Shown here: positions 24,827 to 36,357 of the stretch, piece by piece
Position numbering within the stretch: position 1 is the first letter of the stretch
Layout: each line of letters opens with the position of its first letter
From: Meira nashicola
Taxonomy: Eukaryota; Basidiomycota; Exobasidiomycetes; Exobasidiales; Brachybasidiaceae
Direction of reading: 5' to 3'
Assembly: GCA_001600355.1 (NCBI GenBank)
Contig: BCJU01000007.1
Coordinates: forward strand, 186,001-250,000
Length of the DNA stretch: 64,000 nucleotides
The notes under the pieces: generated by a model
The model's database searches: none
What the model was told of the DNA's origin: nothing
Seen by the model: only the letters and a program-made list of their open reading frames with translations
Position numbers and translations under genes: made by a program

Positions 24827-25977
24827 TTAATTATAGTGATATAATGTTGCAAAATTATCTGTGAAGAATTTTTTACCTTTGATCATAGAAGCAGCCCAAC
24901 CGTCAAAAGCACCAAAGGGGAGTTTTGCAATATCGCCTTTAGGACCGAAAGGAATGAGCATTCCACTCATTGGAGGGCCAAATNGTTTATCTGGAATACC
25001 GCTTTGGGGTGATATATTTTTNAATATAGTTGCACCTGCTACTGGTACTTGTGAAGACGCACTCATTACCGTTTTACGAAACGCGTTGTCATTAATATCT
25101 CCAATTGCTACATACTGTGCTAATTTGTTTGAACGAATACGTAAATTTCCTTAAATCCTAATGAAACCTTGATCGATGATAGCCTCACTATCAGCTTGGG
25201 CTGCAAGATCAGAAGAAGGTATCGTTCCGATCGCATTAAAAATTAAATCAGTTGAGATATTTCTGCCTTGTTATGTTGCAAGAAGAAATTCTTCTTCAAG
25301 TAAAATTGCAGTTTGAACATTTTCAAGTAAAAGAACTTTATCTTGAAAGATTAATAAAATATTACCGGCTGTTTCAATTACACTTGAAAGTTTTTCATGG
25401 ATATTTTCGTTATTAAGCGTAGAAATTAACCAACTTGAAGAAATTATGACAACAATTTGCTTTTCCGGATAAAGTGCTTTGACTTCTCCTGCTAATTCAA
25501 TTCCAACCGGACCACCTCCATGATTAAAATTGAACGTGCAGATCGTATTGCCTTTTGTAAAGCTTTTAAAAAAAAATTTTTGCTTCATCGATCGATTGAG
25601 GGTTAGGTCTAGCTGGGATCGAATAAATTGAACCCGTGGCTAAAATTGCTTGGTCGAAAGGTATAATTGCATTTTTAAATTCTTTCGTTGGTTCTTTAAA
25701 TTGANCGTGATCACTTTCTAATTTGATCTCTTATAATACCTGATAGAACNAAATGTTTTGAATTCTTATCGAAAACCTTTTGTAANCTATTCATAACTTT
25801 CTCTTCAAATCCCAGTAAAACTGAAGCACGTAAAGAACCAATAGGCCAATATGCAAATTGATTACGATCGATCAAAATAATTCGATGAGTCGAATTGGGA
25901 AAATGCTTTGATTTTGCTAAATCTTNTGCTACACTTACGCACCAGCTCCAGCTCCAATGATGACAATATTTTTCATG
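24827..25977 (-). pseudogene. AIF/AMID-like FAD-dependent NAD(P)H oxidoreductase, disrupted
   Basis: On the minus strand the N-terminus starts MKNIVIIGAGAGA (FAD-binding Rossmann motif), continues after a small frame break as DLAKSKHFP and RIILIDRNQFAYWPIGSLRA, carries the second nucleotide-binding motif GGGPVGIELAGEV near 25530, and ends with PFGPKGDIAKLPFGAFDG, the usual C-terminal block. Together these mark a flavoprotein of the apoptosis-inducing-factor/ferroptosis-suppressor type. Stops and frame changes separate the blocks, and Ns occur at 24984, 25022, 25705, 25750, 25786 and 25926. The order is complete, so decay is recent or partly a sequence-quality effect. Confidence 0.7.
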
Positions 25978-26257
25978 TTGATGATTGCGTGAATAGAATC
26001 TTGTAGATTGGATATGTTTTTGCTATGTTTTCTTCAATATTGATCATTCCAAGGCTATTTGTATTTTATCTTTTTAGCGGGCTTCATGCTACAGACGCGG
26101 CGGTGCAAAAAGAATTAATAAACATGCAATTATGTGTGTCTCAAGCTCTCAGCCCACATTTATTTTGGTATGTCGGCGACTTTTAATTTATACTTTTTTT
26201 TTCCGTCGTTCATTCATCCAGTCATTCTTTCATGACCATTCGAAATGTTTCTTCATT

Positions 26258-26482
26258 ATGCCAAAGAAAGGAACAAAAAATTTATACAGAAGGCAGCGGA
26301 CATCTTATAGCTTTTTGCAATGCAGACATGATATAATGAAGTGCGATAGACAGCTACCATTTCAAAGTTGTTACGATCGAGATAGAGAAGGAGAATGTAG
26401 TAATCCTGCTGGAGCAAAAAAAAAACTCAAATCAGCAAAGAAAACAAACAAGTTTATTACAATCTTTTGTATTGTGCTCTGA
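26258..26482 (+). pseudogene. Relic of a Zn2Cys6 transcription factor DNA-binding domain
   Basis: From ATG 26258 the frame reads a basic start, then SFLQCRHDIMKCDRQLPFQS and CYDRDREGEC. This follows the fungal binuclear zinc cluster pattern C-x2-C-x6-C-xn-C-x2-C-x6-C, but the first and fourth cysteines are Phe (TTT in both places). A basic linker and a stop follow. The activator part is absent. With two of six zinc ligands lost it cannot fold as a normal cluster. I infer a dead gene fragment. Confidence 0.55.
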
Positions 26483-26558
26483 ATCGAATTCAAGCGAAAA
26501 AAGTTTAATCAATGACTTTATCACAAATGAAAATGATACATTGATTTAGGCTCAAACG

Positions 26559-27781
26559 ATGCCGGAAACATATTCAGGAACAATTATATCCTCTGGCAAT
26601 TCAATATTTACACTTTACCCGAGTAACTAGAGGAAATCCAAATCATGCTATAGCAGCGGTTACTTTCACGATTCAGGGCCCTTCGATAATCACCGCTTGG
26701 ATTCCTTCTGTTGAAATACCAGTCTTTTTTGGATAGTGTTAGCATTTCAGTGACGATTATTTATGGTACAGGAATTCTACCAGGAGAACTTACTTTAAAT
26801 GTCATTTTCCTCGTCAGATTGGAACAACAATTGGAACAATCTATTGGAAGTCCAACTGCTATCAAATTGGTCCGCCAACTTATTCAACCGATTCCTGGCA
26901 CAGACGAACCATATTATATCGATCTAATTGCTCGTGGTGTACCAAATGCGGTTCCACCGCTTTCTCCTTCGCAATCGATTCATCCAGGCTTGAAGAATCT
27001 ACATCTTGAACTTTCACTACAAGGCATTGCGGTACAATTAATACAATTGCTCATTGTTCAGATTGATATTTTCACTCTGACAGCCGGTCCTGGCGGCCTA
27101 CCATACGTTTCTGCAAAGTGAGTGAACAGAATCTTATGATTTTACTTGCTGACTTTTGAACTCTTTTGTATCTTTGCAAATTATTATCAATCTCCTTAAC
27201 GACATTCACACAGAATTATCACTCCTTTCGATTATAGCAAGTGTCCGCAAAAGTGGTTCTACGAAAACGTATGCACAAATCAATCATAACTTTGATCCGT
27301 ATCTCAATTTTTCTGCTGCCGGATGTACGAAAGTATTGCCTGGCTAGTTGAACACTGGAAAAATAATCGAACTTTGTTTCCTAAGGGCCTTTTGCAATCT
27401 ATCGACATTTTAGAACAGCCTTTAGACCTATACATAAGCAAGGCATTGGTCAAGCGCATGATTGATGTATACTTTTGGTTGCAGGAAGGGGTCGCCATAT
27501 GTTGAATGCTTCGATGTTGACAACCCTGAAACATATTTCCTTACTCGTAGAATTGTAGGTGCAGACGGATACGAAATACAAGGTCAATTAGAATACCTCA
27601 AAGTATCAGCAACATATTCTCTTTCTTTAGGAGGGGAGACTATTTTGAATATAACTTCCACCACAGATATTTTCGATGGTCATTTTAAAACCTTCGGCAG
27701 TCTTACATTTTCTCGAACAAATTCTGTTGAGAATGAATTCTTACGCCAAACAATGTATCTATTTCGACATCTTCAAGCTTG
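26559..27781 (+). pseudogene. Unrecognised broken gene, possibly a beta-rich surface or vacuolar protein
   Basis: Consecutive frames on the plus strand (from ATG 26559; then 26711-27121, 27156-27347, 27323-27505, 27462-27782) encode beta-strand-like, Thr/Ile/Ser-rich sequence, such as AAVTFTIQGPSIITAWIP and VECFDVDNPETYFLTRRI. They change frame repeatedly, partly at possible introns (GTGAGTGA near 27119). There is a weak resemblance to fungal DUF3712/LEA2-like proteins; this is only an impression. I treat it as one decayed gene. Confidence 0.35.
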
Positions 27782-29385
27782 AATCAGCTGATTTGTAGTT
27801 TTCCAACAACTCTTGCTTATTCCATACGTGCACAAGCGGGCTGTCTTAATTCGGAAATCGCGATCACAACATTTCCCGCAATACTTTCGACAAGTTCAAG
27901 TGCACTGACGTCTGTATCCACTATCGGATCTCATTCACCTCCCACACCCACCATCGACATGACCAGCTCGCATTGAGCCAATACGGATAAAATGTGAGGT
28001 ACCAATCTATACACCAGCGGTACGCTTCGCCTGCTGCTCTCTTACCGGTACGCTAAACTTTGACTGAGCATTAACCTTACAAGCGGTGCACAACAACATA
28101 GCACATTCTTTGCCCCTTTTTTGTTTTCTTTTTGCACCACTGAAAATATAGCAAGGTGAGCAGCTAGATGTTTTAGTATGTTAGATTTTGCCGACAGTGA
28201 CAGTCGAATTTGATTCAAGATCGGGGAATCCGACCGGAAATATATTCTTATCGAATGCGGCATTCAGGCAGGGGCGCTTAAGATTTTAATTTGATCCATT
28301 CATTCGGATAAAGCGAGTAAGATTTTTGATCACGCTTCTAGAGCGACCCACAATGGTTGATATCGATCATGCAGCAAAATTGTCTCATATAAAATAAGGC
28401 TCAACCGGCATTCATGAACTAGCGCGCAGTATTCGGCGTAACCGAAGACCTCGCGTCACTAAGGCGACCCGAGAAAACAATAGACAAATTTAGCTCGTAT
28501 ACTGCAATGAGTTTCGTAAAAAGATTCTGCAGGATCCGATCAATGTTCGTGTACCTCTTGAATCACATTGACATTGCGCTGTGCAAGCCAAGGCCTTGTA
28601 TTTGACCGATCATGATGTAAATTGATCGATCAATGGGAACAAACAGCGTTCTCACTATACCTTTATATCCGAAGGAAGCACGAATCCGTTCAGTCTGCTT
28701 AGATTAGCGACTTTTTTGTATAGAAACATCTGTTGTTTTTAAGATGATTTCCATTCAGCTCATGTCGCCGTTACATTTTCACATCGATCTCTGCCCCACT
28801 GCACTGCAAAAGATTCACGAATTGCATTCACCGGATTAAGCACTTGAGAAAGCGTTTTTGAAAAAGCGTTGCGCAGGTATGAGGTCTACACCTCTTCTAG
28901 TTTTACGGGTAGGTCCTTCTTTGCTCTGAATACTGGTAAAAAAGAAGAAAGAGATGTAAGAGCTTCGATCAGGCAACAAAAAAGTGGAGGTCTGGCTCGC
29001 TATTGGGTTGAAAGCGTTTTACAAAGTAGGTCTGCTTGATATTGTCAAAAAATTCCTAACCAAACCACTGATATGAGCTCTATATTCACCAATTCTCTTT
29101 GTTTTTACAATCATCACCGATTGATTCGTTTGTTTATAGTGCTGAAGAATAGACGAAACATTTAGACGTACGTCTGCCTTATTCCGCTCAATGCGAAGAA
29201 AAAGTATTCAAGCGATATAAAAACCCAAGAAAATAAACAAAATCGTGTTCGATCGTTAAATTTCTTTTTCATTCATCGTCATCTCAAACTTTGCTTTGAA
29301 CCTCATCAAGAACAAATAAATCTGACCGGCTCCGTCTGAGAGATGCACACGATTTTGGCAAAACTCTCCTGTCCCTTTTGCAAGT
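27782..29385. other. Long 5' region of the C2H2 gene
   Basis: 1.6 kb without a supported gene. The last 250 bases are CT/AT-rich and probably contain the transcription start of the plus-strand gene at 29386. Several GATC-containing short inverted motifs (for example GATCGATCAA near 28625) occur, but I assign no function. Confidence 0.4.
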
Positions 29386-30663
29386 ATGGCTCAAGTTTCT
29401 TCCTTTGATGCTCCTGTAAAAGTGGCTTCAAATGATCTCATTGATTCAACAATCGGTATTGATCCAGCCATGTTGGAGTTTTTTGACGAGAACATGTTTA
29501 ATGAACCACAATATGACTTTTTTACCCAATTGAATGCCATAAACAACTTCACCAACAATTGGGAAATTGATAACACAATCCAACAATTCAACACTTTTCC
29601 TAAAAAAGATGAAAATATAGACCAAAACAAAATTGGGAACCATCTGCCAAAATCTTCGCATACTATGCTACTTTGGCAACGCAGACTGAATTCACAAAAA
29701 GGAAGCAATAAACAATTTGAAGCATTACATGATCTCCATTCGGAAATAGACAGTACCATCCGAAAAGGCGATTCTTTTCCTTCTCATTCTCCAACGAAAA
29801 ATGATAAAAGTATAGATCCATCATCCGCACTGGCTGATTCAGATTTTCAGATGGATGCTGGCATTCACGTCACCACGAACGCTCCCGCTGAGACAATGTG
29901 TAAAGTACAAATGGATGCCGCTGGCCTTCAACATAAGCAGTCATCGAGTGAAGATAATATCTCATCTAGCTCAAACATATCCTGTTCCCCTTCTTCGATG
30001 CTCAATGGAGGTTTGCAACCAATACAACACGAGTCGCAATTGCAAAATCTTCAAAAAGGTCTTTCGCCCGAACCGGGCACGGCATATATAGATCAATGTA
30101 TCAAAAACCTGTTGTCACAGACGCATTGGCAAGATGCCAGCATCATGGATCCATCACAATCATTTGTTAATCTTACTTCCGCGCCTCACAACCAATATTG
30201 CCCCCCTCCAGATCTGTTTATCGACACAAAGAACAGATGGATGGATACACCTTTGCATGAATCAAAGAATTTAGAATCACGTAAGTCATCGGAGACGTCG
30301 ATAGATGCAAGTAACATTCTATCTTCAAAATTGCCATCATCCGTACAAACACGTGGTGAAGGTGTAATCGGTAAATTCATCATACCTTCTTTGTGTGGTA
30401 AAAAAATCGATGGAGTGAAGTTATGGAGGGAGGAAGTAGGACAATTGCGTCATGTATGCCCTCATGCAGGTTGCGAAAAGCATTTTAGCACCAGTGGTCA
30501 CGCGCGCAGGCACAGTCGAATTCATGATCGATTTCGACCGTTCAGATGTCCTCATAAAGGCTGTTATTCGAAGTTTACCCGACGAGAAAACTGCACGCAA
30601 TATCAAAGAGCACGACATAAGGTTGTATTAGTCTCTCATCGTATCAAAGACGATGAATCGTAA
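29386..30663 (+). CDS. C2H2 zinc-finger protein, NRG1-like
   Basis: A single-exon gene of 425 aa. Residues 1-340 are low-complexity, rich in Ser, Gln, Asn and Asp (regulatory region). The C-terminus (about 355-412) carries two fingers: HVCPHAGCEKHF, TSGHARRHSRIH, then FRCPHKGCYSKFTRREN. The TSGHxxRHxRIH element and the RREN/RxDN turn are hallmarks of the yeast/fungal NRG1-type glucose or stress repressors, so a DNA-binding repressor role is likely. In finger 2 the first zinc-binding His is Tyr (codon TAT), so finger 2 may be altered. The gene is convergent with the PAS-GATA gene whose 3' end is 526 bases away. The intact frame, in a region otherwise rich in pseudogenes, suggests function. Confidence 0.8.
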   Translation: MAQVSSFDAPVKVASNDLIDSTIGIDPAMLEFFDENMFNEPQYDFFTQLNAINNFTNNWEIDNTIQQFNTFPKKDENIDQNKIGNHLPKSSHTMLLWQRRLNSQKGSNKQFEALHDLHSEIDSTIRKGDSFPSHSPTKNDKSIDPSSALADSDFQMDAGIHVTTNAPAETMCKVQMDAAGLQHKQSSSEDNISSSSNISCSPSSMLNGGLQPIQHESQLQNLQKGLSPEPGTAYIDQCIKNLLSQTHWQDASIMDPSQSFVNLTSAPHNQYCPPPDLFIDTKNRWMDTPLHESKNLESRKSSETSIDASNILSSKLPSSVQTRGEGVIGKFIIPSLCGKKIDGVKLWREEVGQLRHVCPHAGCEKHFSTSGHARRHSRIHDRFRPFRCPHKGCYSKFTRRENCTQYQRARHKVVLVSHRIKDDES

Positions 30664-31189
30664 GGACAAATCTGGCAGGCTTTATCAAGATTTTTTTTTT
30701 TCAATTACACTTATTTCTTTTATCTTATTGACAGCATCTGTAAATCTATTCGCAATTTTTTATTGCACACTTATTTCGAAAAGCAGTCCTTGTATTTTTC
30801 TATTGTTTGGGGGTGGGGTTCTCACATTGGTTTGCAATGTCTACATGTACAAAACGTTCATGGACTATAGATGCGAAATTTTTTTGTCTTTTATATTACC
30901 ACTTCTTACAAATCTGAAAACGGTCTCGTTCACATTATCAAAAGGTATCTATGTAGTAAATTATTCATGATGAGAATCTGCATGTAAATCTGCAAACATT
31001 TTGAAGGCTAAAGCCAAAAAGGATTCATAGCAATTAGGATACGATACTGAAAATTTCTGTTAAACTACAACTGTTGCTGTGGCGATTTCTATTACTACGT
31101 TTGAGTCTCTGAAGACGAGTCTTGATAAAGTGAAAGGTAGGGAGAAACGTCTAAGGGCATGTTTCGATGCTGATTTCGTGATCGGAAAT
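30664..31189. terminator. Shared 3' region between convergent C2H2 and PAS-GATA genes
   Basis: About 526 AT-rich bases lie between the two stop codons. Polyadenylation of both transcripts should occur here, but no single signal is outstanding. An open frame from 30653 is hydrophobic and without support. Confidence 0.35.
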
Positions 31190-33166
31190 CTAATGTGAAG
31201 TAGGATTTATATTTTCAGGTAGATGTGTACTTGTATTGAGATTCATTTTGGATGAAGATGCATGCATAGAGGGCGAAGACCGTGTATCTGATACGGTAGA
31301 CGAATTGGCAAGGGCATCCATGCCATATTTGTCTGCTTTTTGTTGTTGTTGTGATGTTGGTGGTCGCGGTGGCTTTGAGTTTATGTTTTTTGTCTTTTTC
31401 GATTTCTCAACTTTTTTTCGATTGCGTTCATCTTCTATTCTATTACGAATATGAGCTGGTATAGTACCACCATTTGCAGCAATTTCATTTGCTATTCTTG
31501 CTTTTTCTTCTTTCTTTCGACGTCTAGTATTGTTTCTAGAGAATCGTAATCCACAAGCGTTACAAAGGCTTTTCTTCCCGTCAGGTCCCTTTCGCCATTC
31601 TGGGCTATTTGATTTTCCGCACGTCAAGCACTTTTTCATTATGCTTGAATTCATAATCGTGCTCGTAGCTGGTTTGGTAAAGAAGAGAGGGTAGGATGGC
31701 GAAGACGAAGAAGAAGGCAATGCATTCTGACATCCGTATGCTGACATATGCGCAACTTGCTTTCGATTATCAGCTTGCGTTTGTAACGAGTCAGCTTTGT
31801 TGGTAGGTAGAATACCCTCGTATGAGTTTGCATGCATGTATGAATTAGCTTTTCTATCGATTTCAATAGGATCTGCCCGAACATTCATGAGTGATTCGGG
31901 TAAGTGGTTGTCCACTTGTGGAAACTGGGCCATAGTCAGCGTAGGTATCAACGATAAAGACGACGGGATGGATACCGGAAATGATTGGATTGGCGGCACA
32001 TAAGCAGAAAAAAGTTGAGCGCATTCTTCTGGAAAAGTAATGGCAAAAGGTGATGTAAGGCCTCGATCAATCGTAAAGGGGGATGTCTGTTCATCTTTGG
32101 ATCGGCTGTCATTTATCCCTAACCGGTTGGGCAGGTGTGACAAGAAACGTTCTGCTTTATGAATGGAGAACACAGCGAATTTGATCTCTCCATGCGGAAT
32201 GACCATTGCTTCCAAATCGATATTCAGACCGTCTGTGAGTAGGCTGAATGAAGAGGATTGCCGTCTTTTGCAGGAGGTAAATTCTTCATGTTTTGCTAAA
32301 GAATTTTCCTGGAACGTTGACTGGTATGTAAGACGGGCAAAGTCATCTGCAGAATAATTGCCGTTCATATACACGTCTAAATTGGATTGACTCAGGTCGT
32401 TTTGCATTGAATCAAATACTCTCGGCGGCGGCCAGGAAAAAAGAATATTGGAAGGTGAAAAGTTTGATAGAATCTGGAAGATCTTTATCGGAAAGCCGTT
32501 CCAATGTCTTTCGATTGTATTTGATGAAAACTCGAACATCCTCTCTGAAAAGATGCGTTGCCAAAGGATTTTACAGTGTTGATCGTCAAACGTACTTAAT
32601 TTTGTCTCACAACAATTTGACCATCGAGTGTTTTCATTTTTCTCGTCAACCTGCTTGTGTATACTCTCGACAACATGAAAGAAGCATAACATCATCCCGT
32701 CTCCGATGAGCTCAAAGCGAATGTCCGTCAGCTTATAGTCGTCGTCTTTTGATTGTACCGAAGAATGAAGAGAAGATTGGGCATATCTAACCGTTGACAT
32801 GACGCTTTTCATCATACATCGTAGCACCTTACTCTTAGCTCTTCTTTCAGAAACGTATTGCTTTATTTCCATTTCTAAACGTCCTGCATCGTTAGGATGG
32901 ATGAGATTTAGCACACTTGTTCCGATGAGTAATTGAATAACAGTGCCTAACCGTTCCTCCAGGGTGGGATCAAGATGGAGAATTGCTAGATTTGACTTAT
33001 TCGATTGAACTCCAGCGTTAGGGGATCTTGTGGACAATATTGCCCAATCTGTGCAAAAATAATGTGTGAGCTTATTATCATATCTTCTTTTCAGCCCTAC
33101 CAACTCACAGCATACAATGTTCTCAGAGAGAGTGTTTTGTTTATTTTTCTGTTTTCTTGAATTCAT
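31190..33166 (-). CDS. PAS and GATA-finger transcription factor (WC-2-like), member 1
   Basis: Exon 1, 33166-33109, and exon 2, 33048-31190, flank a 60-nt intron (GTGAGT...GCACAG) and give about 638 aa. The start at ATG 33166 is preferred over the in-frame TTG 33181. After the intron comes a PAS-like region (NLAILHLDPTLEE, LIGTSVLNLIHPNDAGRLEM) and at residues about 493-517 a GATA finger, CLTCGKSNSPEW...CNACGLRF, with 18 residues between the Cys pairs as in White Collar proteins. A basic tail follows (RRRKKEEKAR). In fungi such proteins pair with a blue-light photoreceptor to control light-responsive genes; whether this one does is inference. The intron has the same phase (1) and place as in the two copies at 41163 and 61875, so all three are one family. 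This copy has a 120-residue C-terminal tail that the others lack. Confidence 0.82.
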   Translation of the reverse strand: MNSRKQKNKQNTLSENIVCCELVGLKRRYDNKLTHYFCTDWAILSTRSPNAGVQSNKSNLAILHLDPTLEERLGTVIQLLIGTSVLNLIHPNDAGRLEMEIKQYVSERRAKSKVLRCMMKSVMSTVRYAQSSLHSSVQSKDDDYKLTDIRFELIGDGMMLCFFHVVESIHKQVDEKNENTRWSNCCETKLSTFDDQHCKILWQRIFSERMFEFSSNTIERHWNGFPIKIFQILSNFSPSNILFSWPPPRVFDSMQNDLSQSNLDVYMNGNYSADDFARLTYQSTFQENSLAKHEEFTSCKRRQSSSFSLLTDGLNIDLEAMVIPHGEIKFAVFSIHKAERFLSHLPNRLGINDSRSKDEQTSPFTIDRGLTSPFAITFPEECAQLFSAYVPPIQSFPVSIPSSLSLIPTLTMAQFPQVDNHLPESLMNVRADPIEIDRKANSYMHANSYEGILPTNKADSLQTQADNRKQVAHMSAYGCQNALPSSSSSPSYPLFFTKPATSTIMNSSIMKKCLTCGKSNSPEWRKGPDGKKSLCNACGLRFSRNNTRRRKKEEKARIANEIAANGGTIPAHIRNRIEDERNRKKVEKSKKTKNINSKPPRPPTSQQQQKADKYGMDALANSSTVSDTRSSPSMHASSSKMNLNTSTHLPENINPTSH

Positions 33167-36100
33167 TTCTTGTTCTAGCAATCCTCTCTGTAGCTGAAGA
33201 AGAAGAAATAGAACTTTTGTACTTTGAAATAGTATAGAACTGATCGGCCGCTGAGTTTTTTGTTTCTCTTTGATGTATCGTGAGTAATGCTGTGTTGATT
33301 GGAAGAAGGAAGTCGTTAATAGTGTTTTCGCTAAAAATGAAGAAAGGCCTATTTCATCCGGATCTTTGGCGTACGTTTAGTGTAAGGATCAGACGGTTGG
33401 AGCCTGAAATCGAATTAGCAGAAATGATATGTATATCTCTTGAAAATAAAATTATGATGGATATTTGTACCTTTCATTGCCCCGTACAGTCATTTGTGGT
33501 TTCTGGTAGTGGTTTATGATTCATATAGAAGTGGAAGACTTTGATGAATGCTAATGAAGGAGCTAAAACAAAGAAAAAAAGAAAACGATGAAGATCTGTT
33601 AAGTGTTTTCGGCATATGGTAAAGCCTACTTGACCGCTTTCCTCGAAGAATAAGGTGTTTGGTCACCCTTCGCCACTATTTGTATCCACTGCAAAGGAGA
33701 TAAACACAGTCTTGAAAAAACAAAAAGTATAATAAAGTTTGCTTTCAAAAGTGGCCTGAGCTCGATACCCGCGTTTTGACAGGTTTTCTAATTATCTTTT
33801 TCGTACAACGCGTATATTCTAAAAAAAGAGAGTTTAATCGCTAGCAACAGCTCTAATTGAAATACTGTTCAGAGTTCAGAGAAAGAGAAAGAGCGTCAAA
33901 AGGAGGAGTGTAGACAAAGCGAGTTGCAGCAAAATTAATTAGAACTCTGATTTTTGTATGAAATTGAAGAGTGTATTAGTGTTGTGATCGCAAATCAAGG
34001 GTTGAATCGAAAGATTTTATCATTTTGTCTTCCTCAAAGGGTTTTTTTTAAATGTCCTTCTTTTTGACACTATGAGCTGAATTCACTTATATTATAAATT
34101 TTCTTCTTTAAATTGTAAAGGTATTCTTCACTCCCGCTTTGCAGTACTGACATATGTAATCATCATACACTTTAGACAGCTCAAACTTAACTCGTCGCCC
34201 CTAGATTGATTAGCAGCACTAGAATCTAAAGAATAGAGAGTCGCGCTTCGCCTGGATTGAGATAAAATAGGCAATCGAAGACGCGTAGCATTCATCCCAG
34301 CAGTTTAGCAGTACAATTTGATCGGTGATCGAGATCAAATAGATTTTGGGTATAATACTTTAAGTTGATCTTGATCGATCGGGGCACCAAATCGTCGTAA
34401 GTCGGAGATGAAGCAGAAAGTACTCATATACACTATACTTAATACTACTACTAACTGGCAGTGGCGTCATGCCCGACTTAAAAAAAACGCTACGCAGCGG
34501 GTACCTTTTCCTATTTGTTTAGCTACATGAGAACCTTTCCAAACGTACGGAATGGCGAGGCCTAGCCTTATTATTTTACTCGTGCGTATACAATCTATTT
34601 GATGTCATAGCCGAAAGAACACCAGAAAATAGAATAAATACGGCGATGAAAAACAGGAATTCACTATCGTATCAGGCAACAAATTTTCTCTCCACATTCA
34701 AATTTATTCTAGCGGAAATGGGTGATCGGGAAATATAAGTGAGGTACCTGAAATGTCAAAGAATTAGCTCTATTTTAGAATACATTTTTTTCTGACTCAA
34801 GGGTGTACCACCTGCGATACTCAGAGAAGAATTTGACCAATGGGCGAATTTCAGGTCTGAAAACACCGAAAGTGTTGTAACTTAAATCGTTCTTCCTCTC
34901 TCACTAAACGTAAAATAATATTGAGTTTCATGAAGAAAAGGATTAGTTATCTGCTCGGCTTAACTAAATTCGATTTACCGGCTATCTATTCGACATCTTT
35001 ATTTGTAGGCATGGTTGACCGATGAGTTACCGAAAATTATTAGAAGAAAAAAAAAAAGACAGCTTCATACGGTCTGACAAAAATTCCACAGATTCCAGAC
35101 GGAGGCGTAGAAAGGGGAAAGTGTGATATGAGCTCACCTTAATCCTACAGATCTTAGAGCGCCTAGATATTTCATTTCTTCAGTGCTTATGGTTAGCTGA
35201 AGTATACAAGTCAGCATCTAAGGTTGATCATAAGACACTGTGAAGACTCGCCACATCCTCTTGCGAGATGCTGAAATTTTAGATCTGGAGTGGTATACTT
35301 CTTAGACCTTAGGTAAAAATTCACTTACTTTGGGAAACACAATTATTACAGAAAATCCAACAAGTAAACTTTTGCTCTAATATACGTATTCTACACCTTC
35401 CATGTAGGGAAGAGGGAGTCACTTGACTTGCAGTTTGGCTATACGCAATCAAGTTTTTCTTAATCTATACTAGAAGCGAGTTTTTTCACACTTTCTCCGC
35501 TTGCTCAATGATCAAATTAACAAAGGACTTCTTCTAAAATTAATTCGTGTCCTTTATGTAAGCTACAGGCTTTTTTCATAAACACAAAAATGGTGTATTC
35601 GCCTTTATACATGCATGTGGAATAAGAGAGTACCGGTCTATACCAGAGTAGTCTTTTTATATGTTTAGATTGTACCTAGAGCGCCTGACCGAAGTATATC
35701 ACCAGCTGAGAAATGCATCTAATAATCGTTCTTCCTCCATACAAAGAAAGGTTCTCGGGAGCGTTGCGATCAAAGCTTTTTTCTAATTGCGTGCCGCTAC
35801 CCCTTACGCCTTCGCTTCACGATTTACTCACACCTCGCCGTTATATCACTGTATATTCAAAAGATTTCTGAAGAAAGCGTACGTGGCCCTTGTCATACGT
35901 TCTAACGCGACATCTTTTAAACACCAGTCGTTTCAAGATACATCCAAGATACAGTCGCTGTGACCATGATTCCATTTGTCGCACATTGATAGCCTATTGA
36001 ATCGTTTTGACTATCTCACTTTCACAGTGATGATTCGAGTGATTTATGCGACTCTGACGTATTCGTCGATTACATTGTCTTGGAATCAAACTGGCAAATA

Positions 36101-36357
36101 GGACTAAAGTACTTTCAGGCAACCTATTTCGCTCTAGAAACTTCGACATGTTCGTGTTGAGACTTAAAGGGACCGCCTATTTGCTTAGAAGTCGATTTCA
36201 TCCTCCTGGATATCCATTGTTTGCAGCTTTGGTGCTACAGCACTACCAGAACATGTCAGACTGGCCTCTTGCGCTCAATTCTTAAAAATGATCGACTTTT
36301 GAAGTAACTGACAGGAATCCATAATTCAGAGAGGATCATGTGAAAATCTTGATGTCA
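33167..36357. other. Gene-poor stretch
   Basis: 3.2 kb without a supported gene. The first kilobase probably holds the promoter and 5' UTR of the PAS-GATA gene (for example the CTTCTTCTTCAG-like tract just upstream on the minus strand). No transposon features, tRNA or tandem array is seen. Confidence 0.4.
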
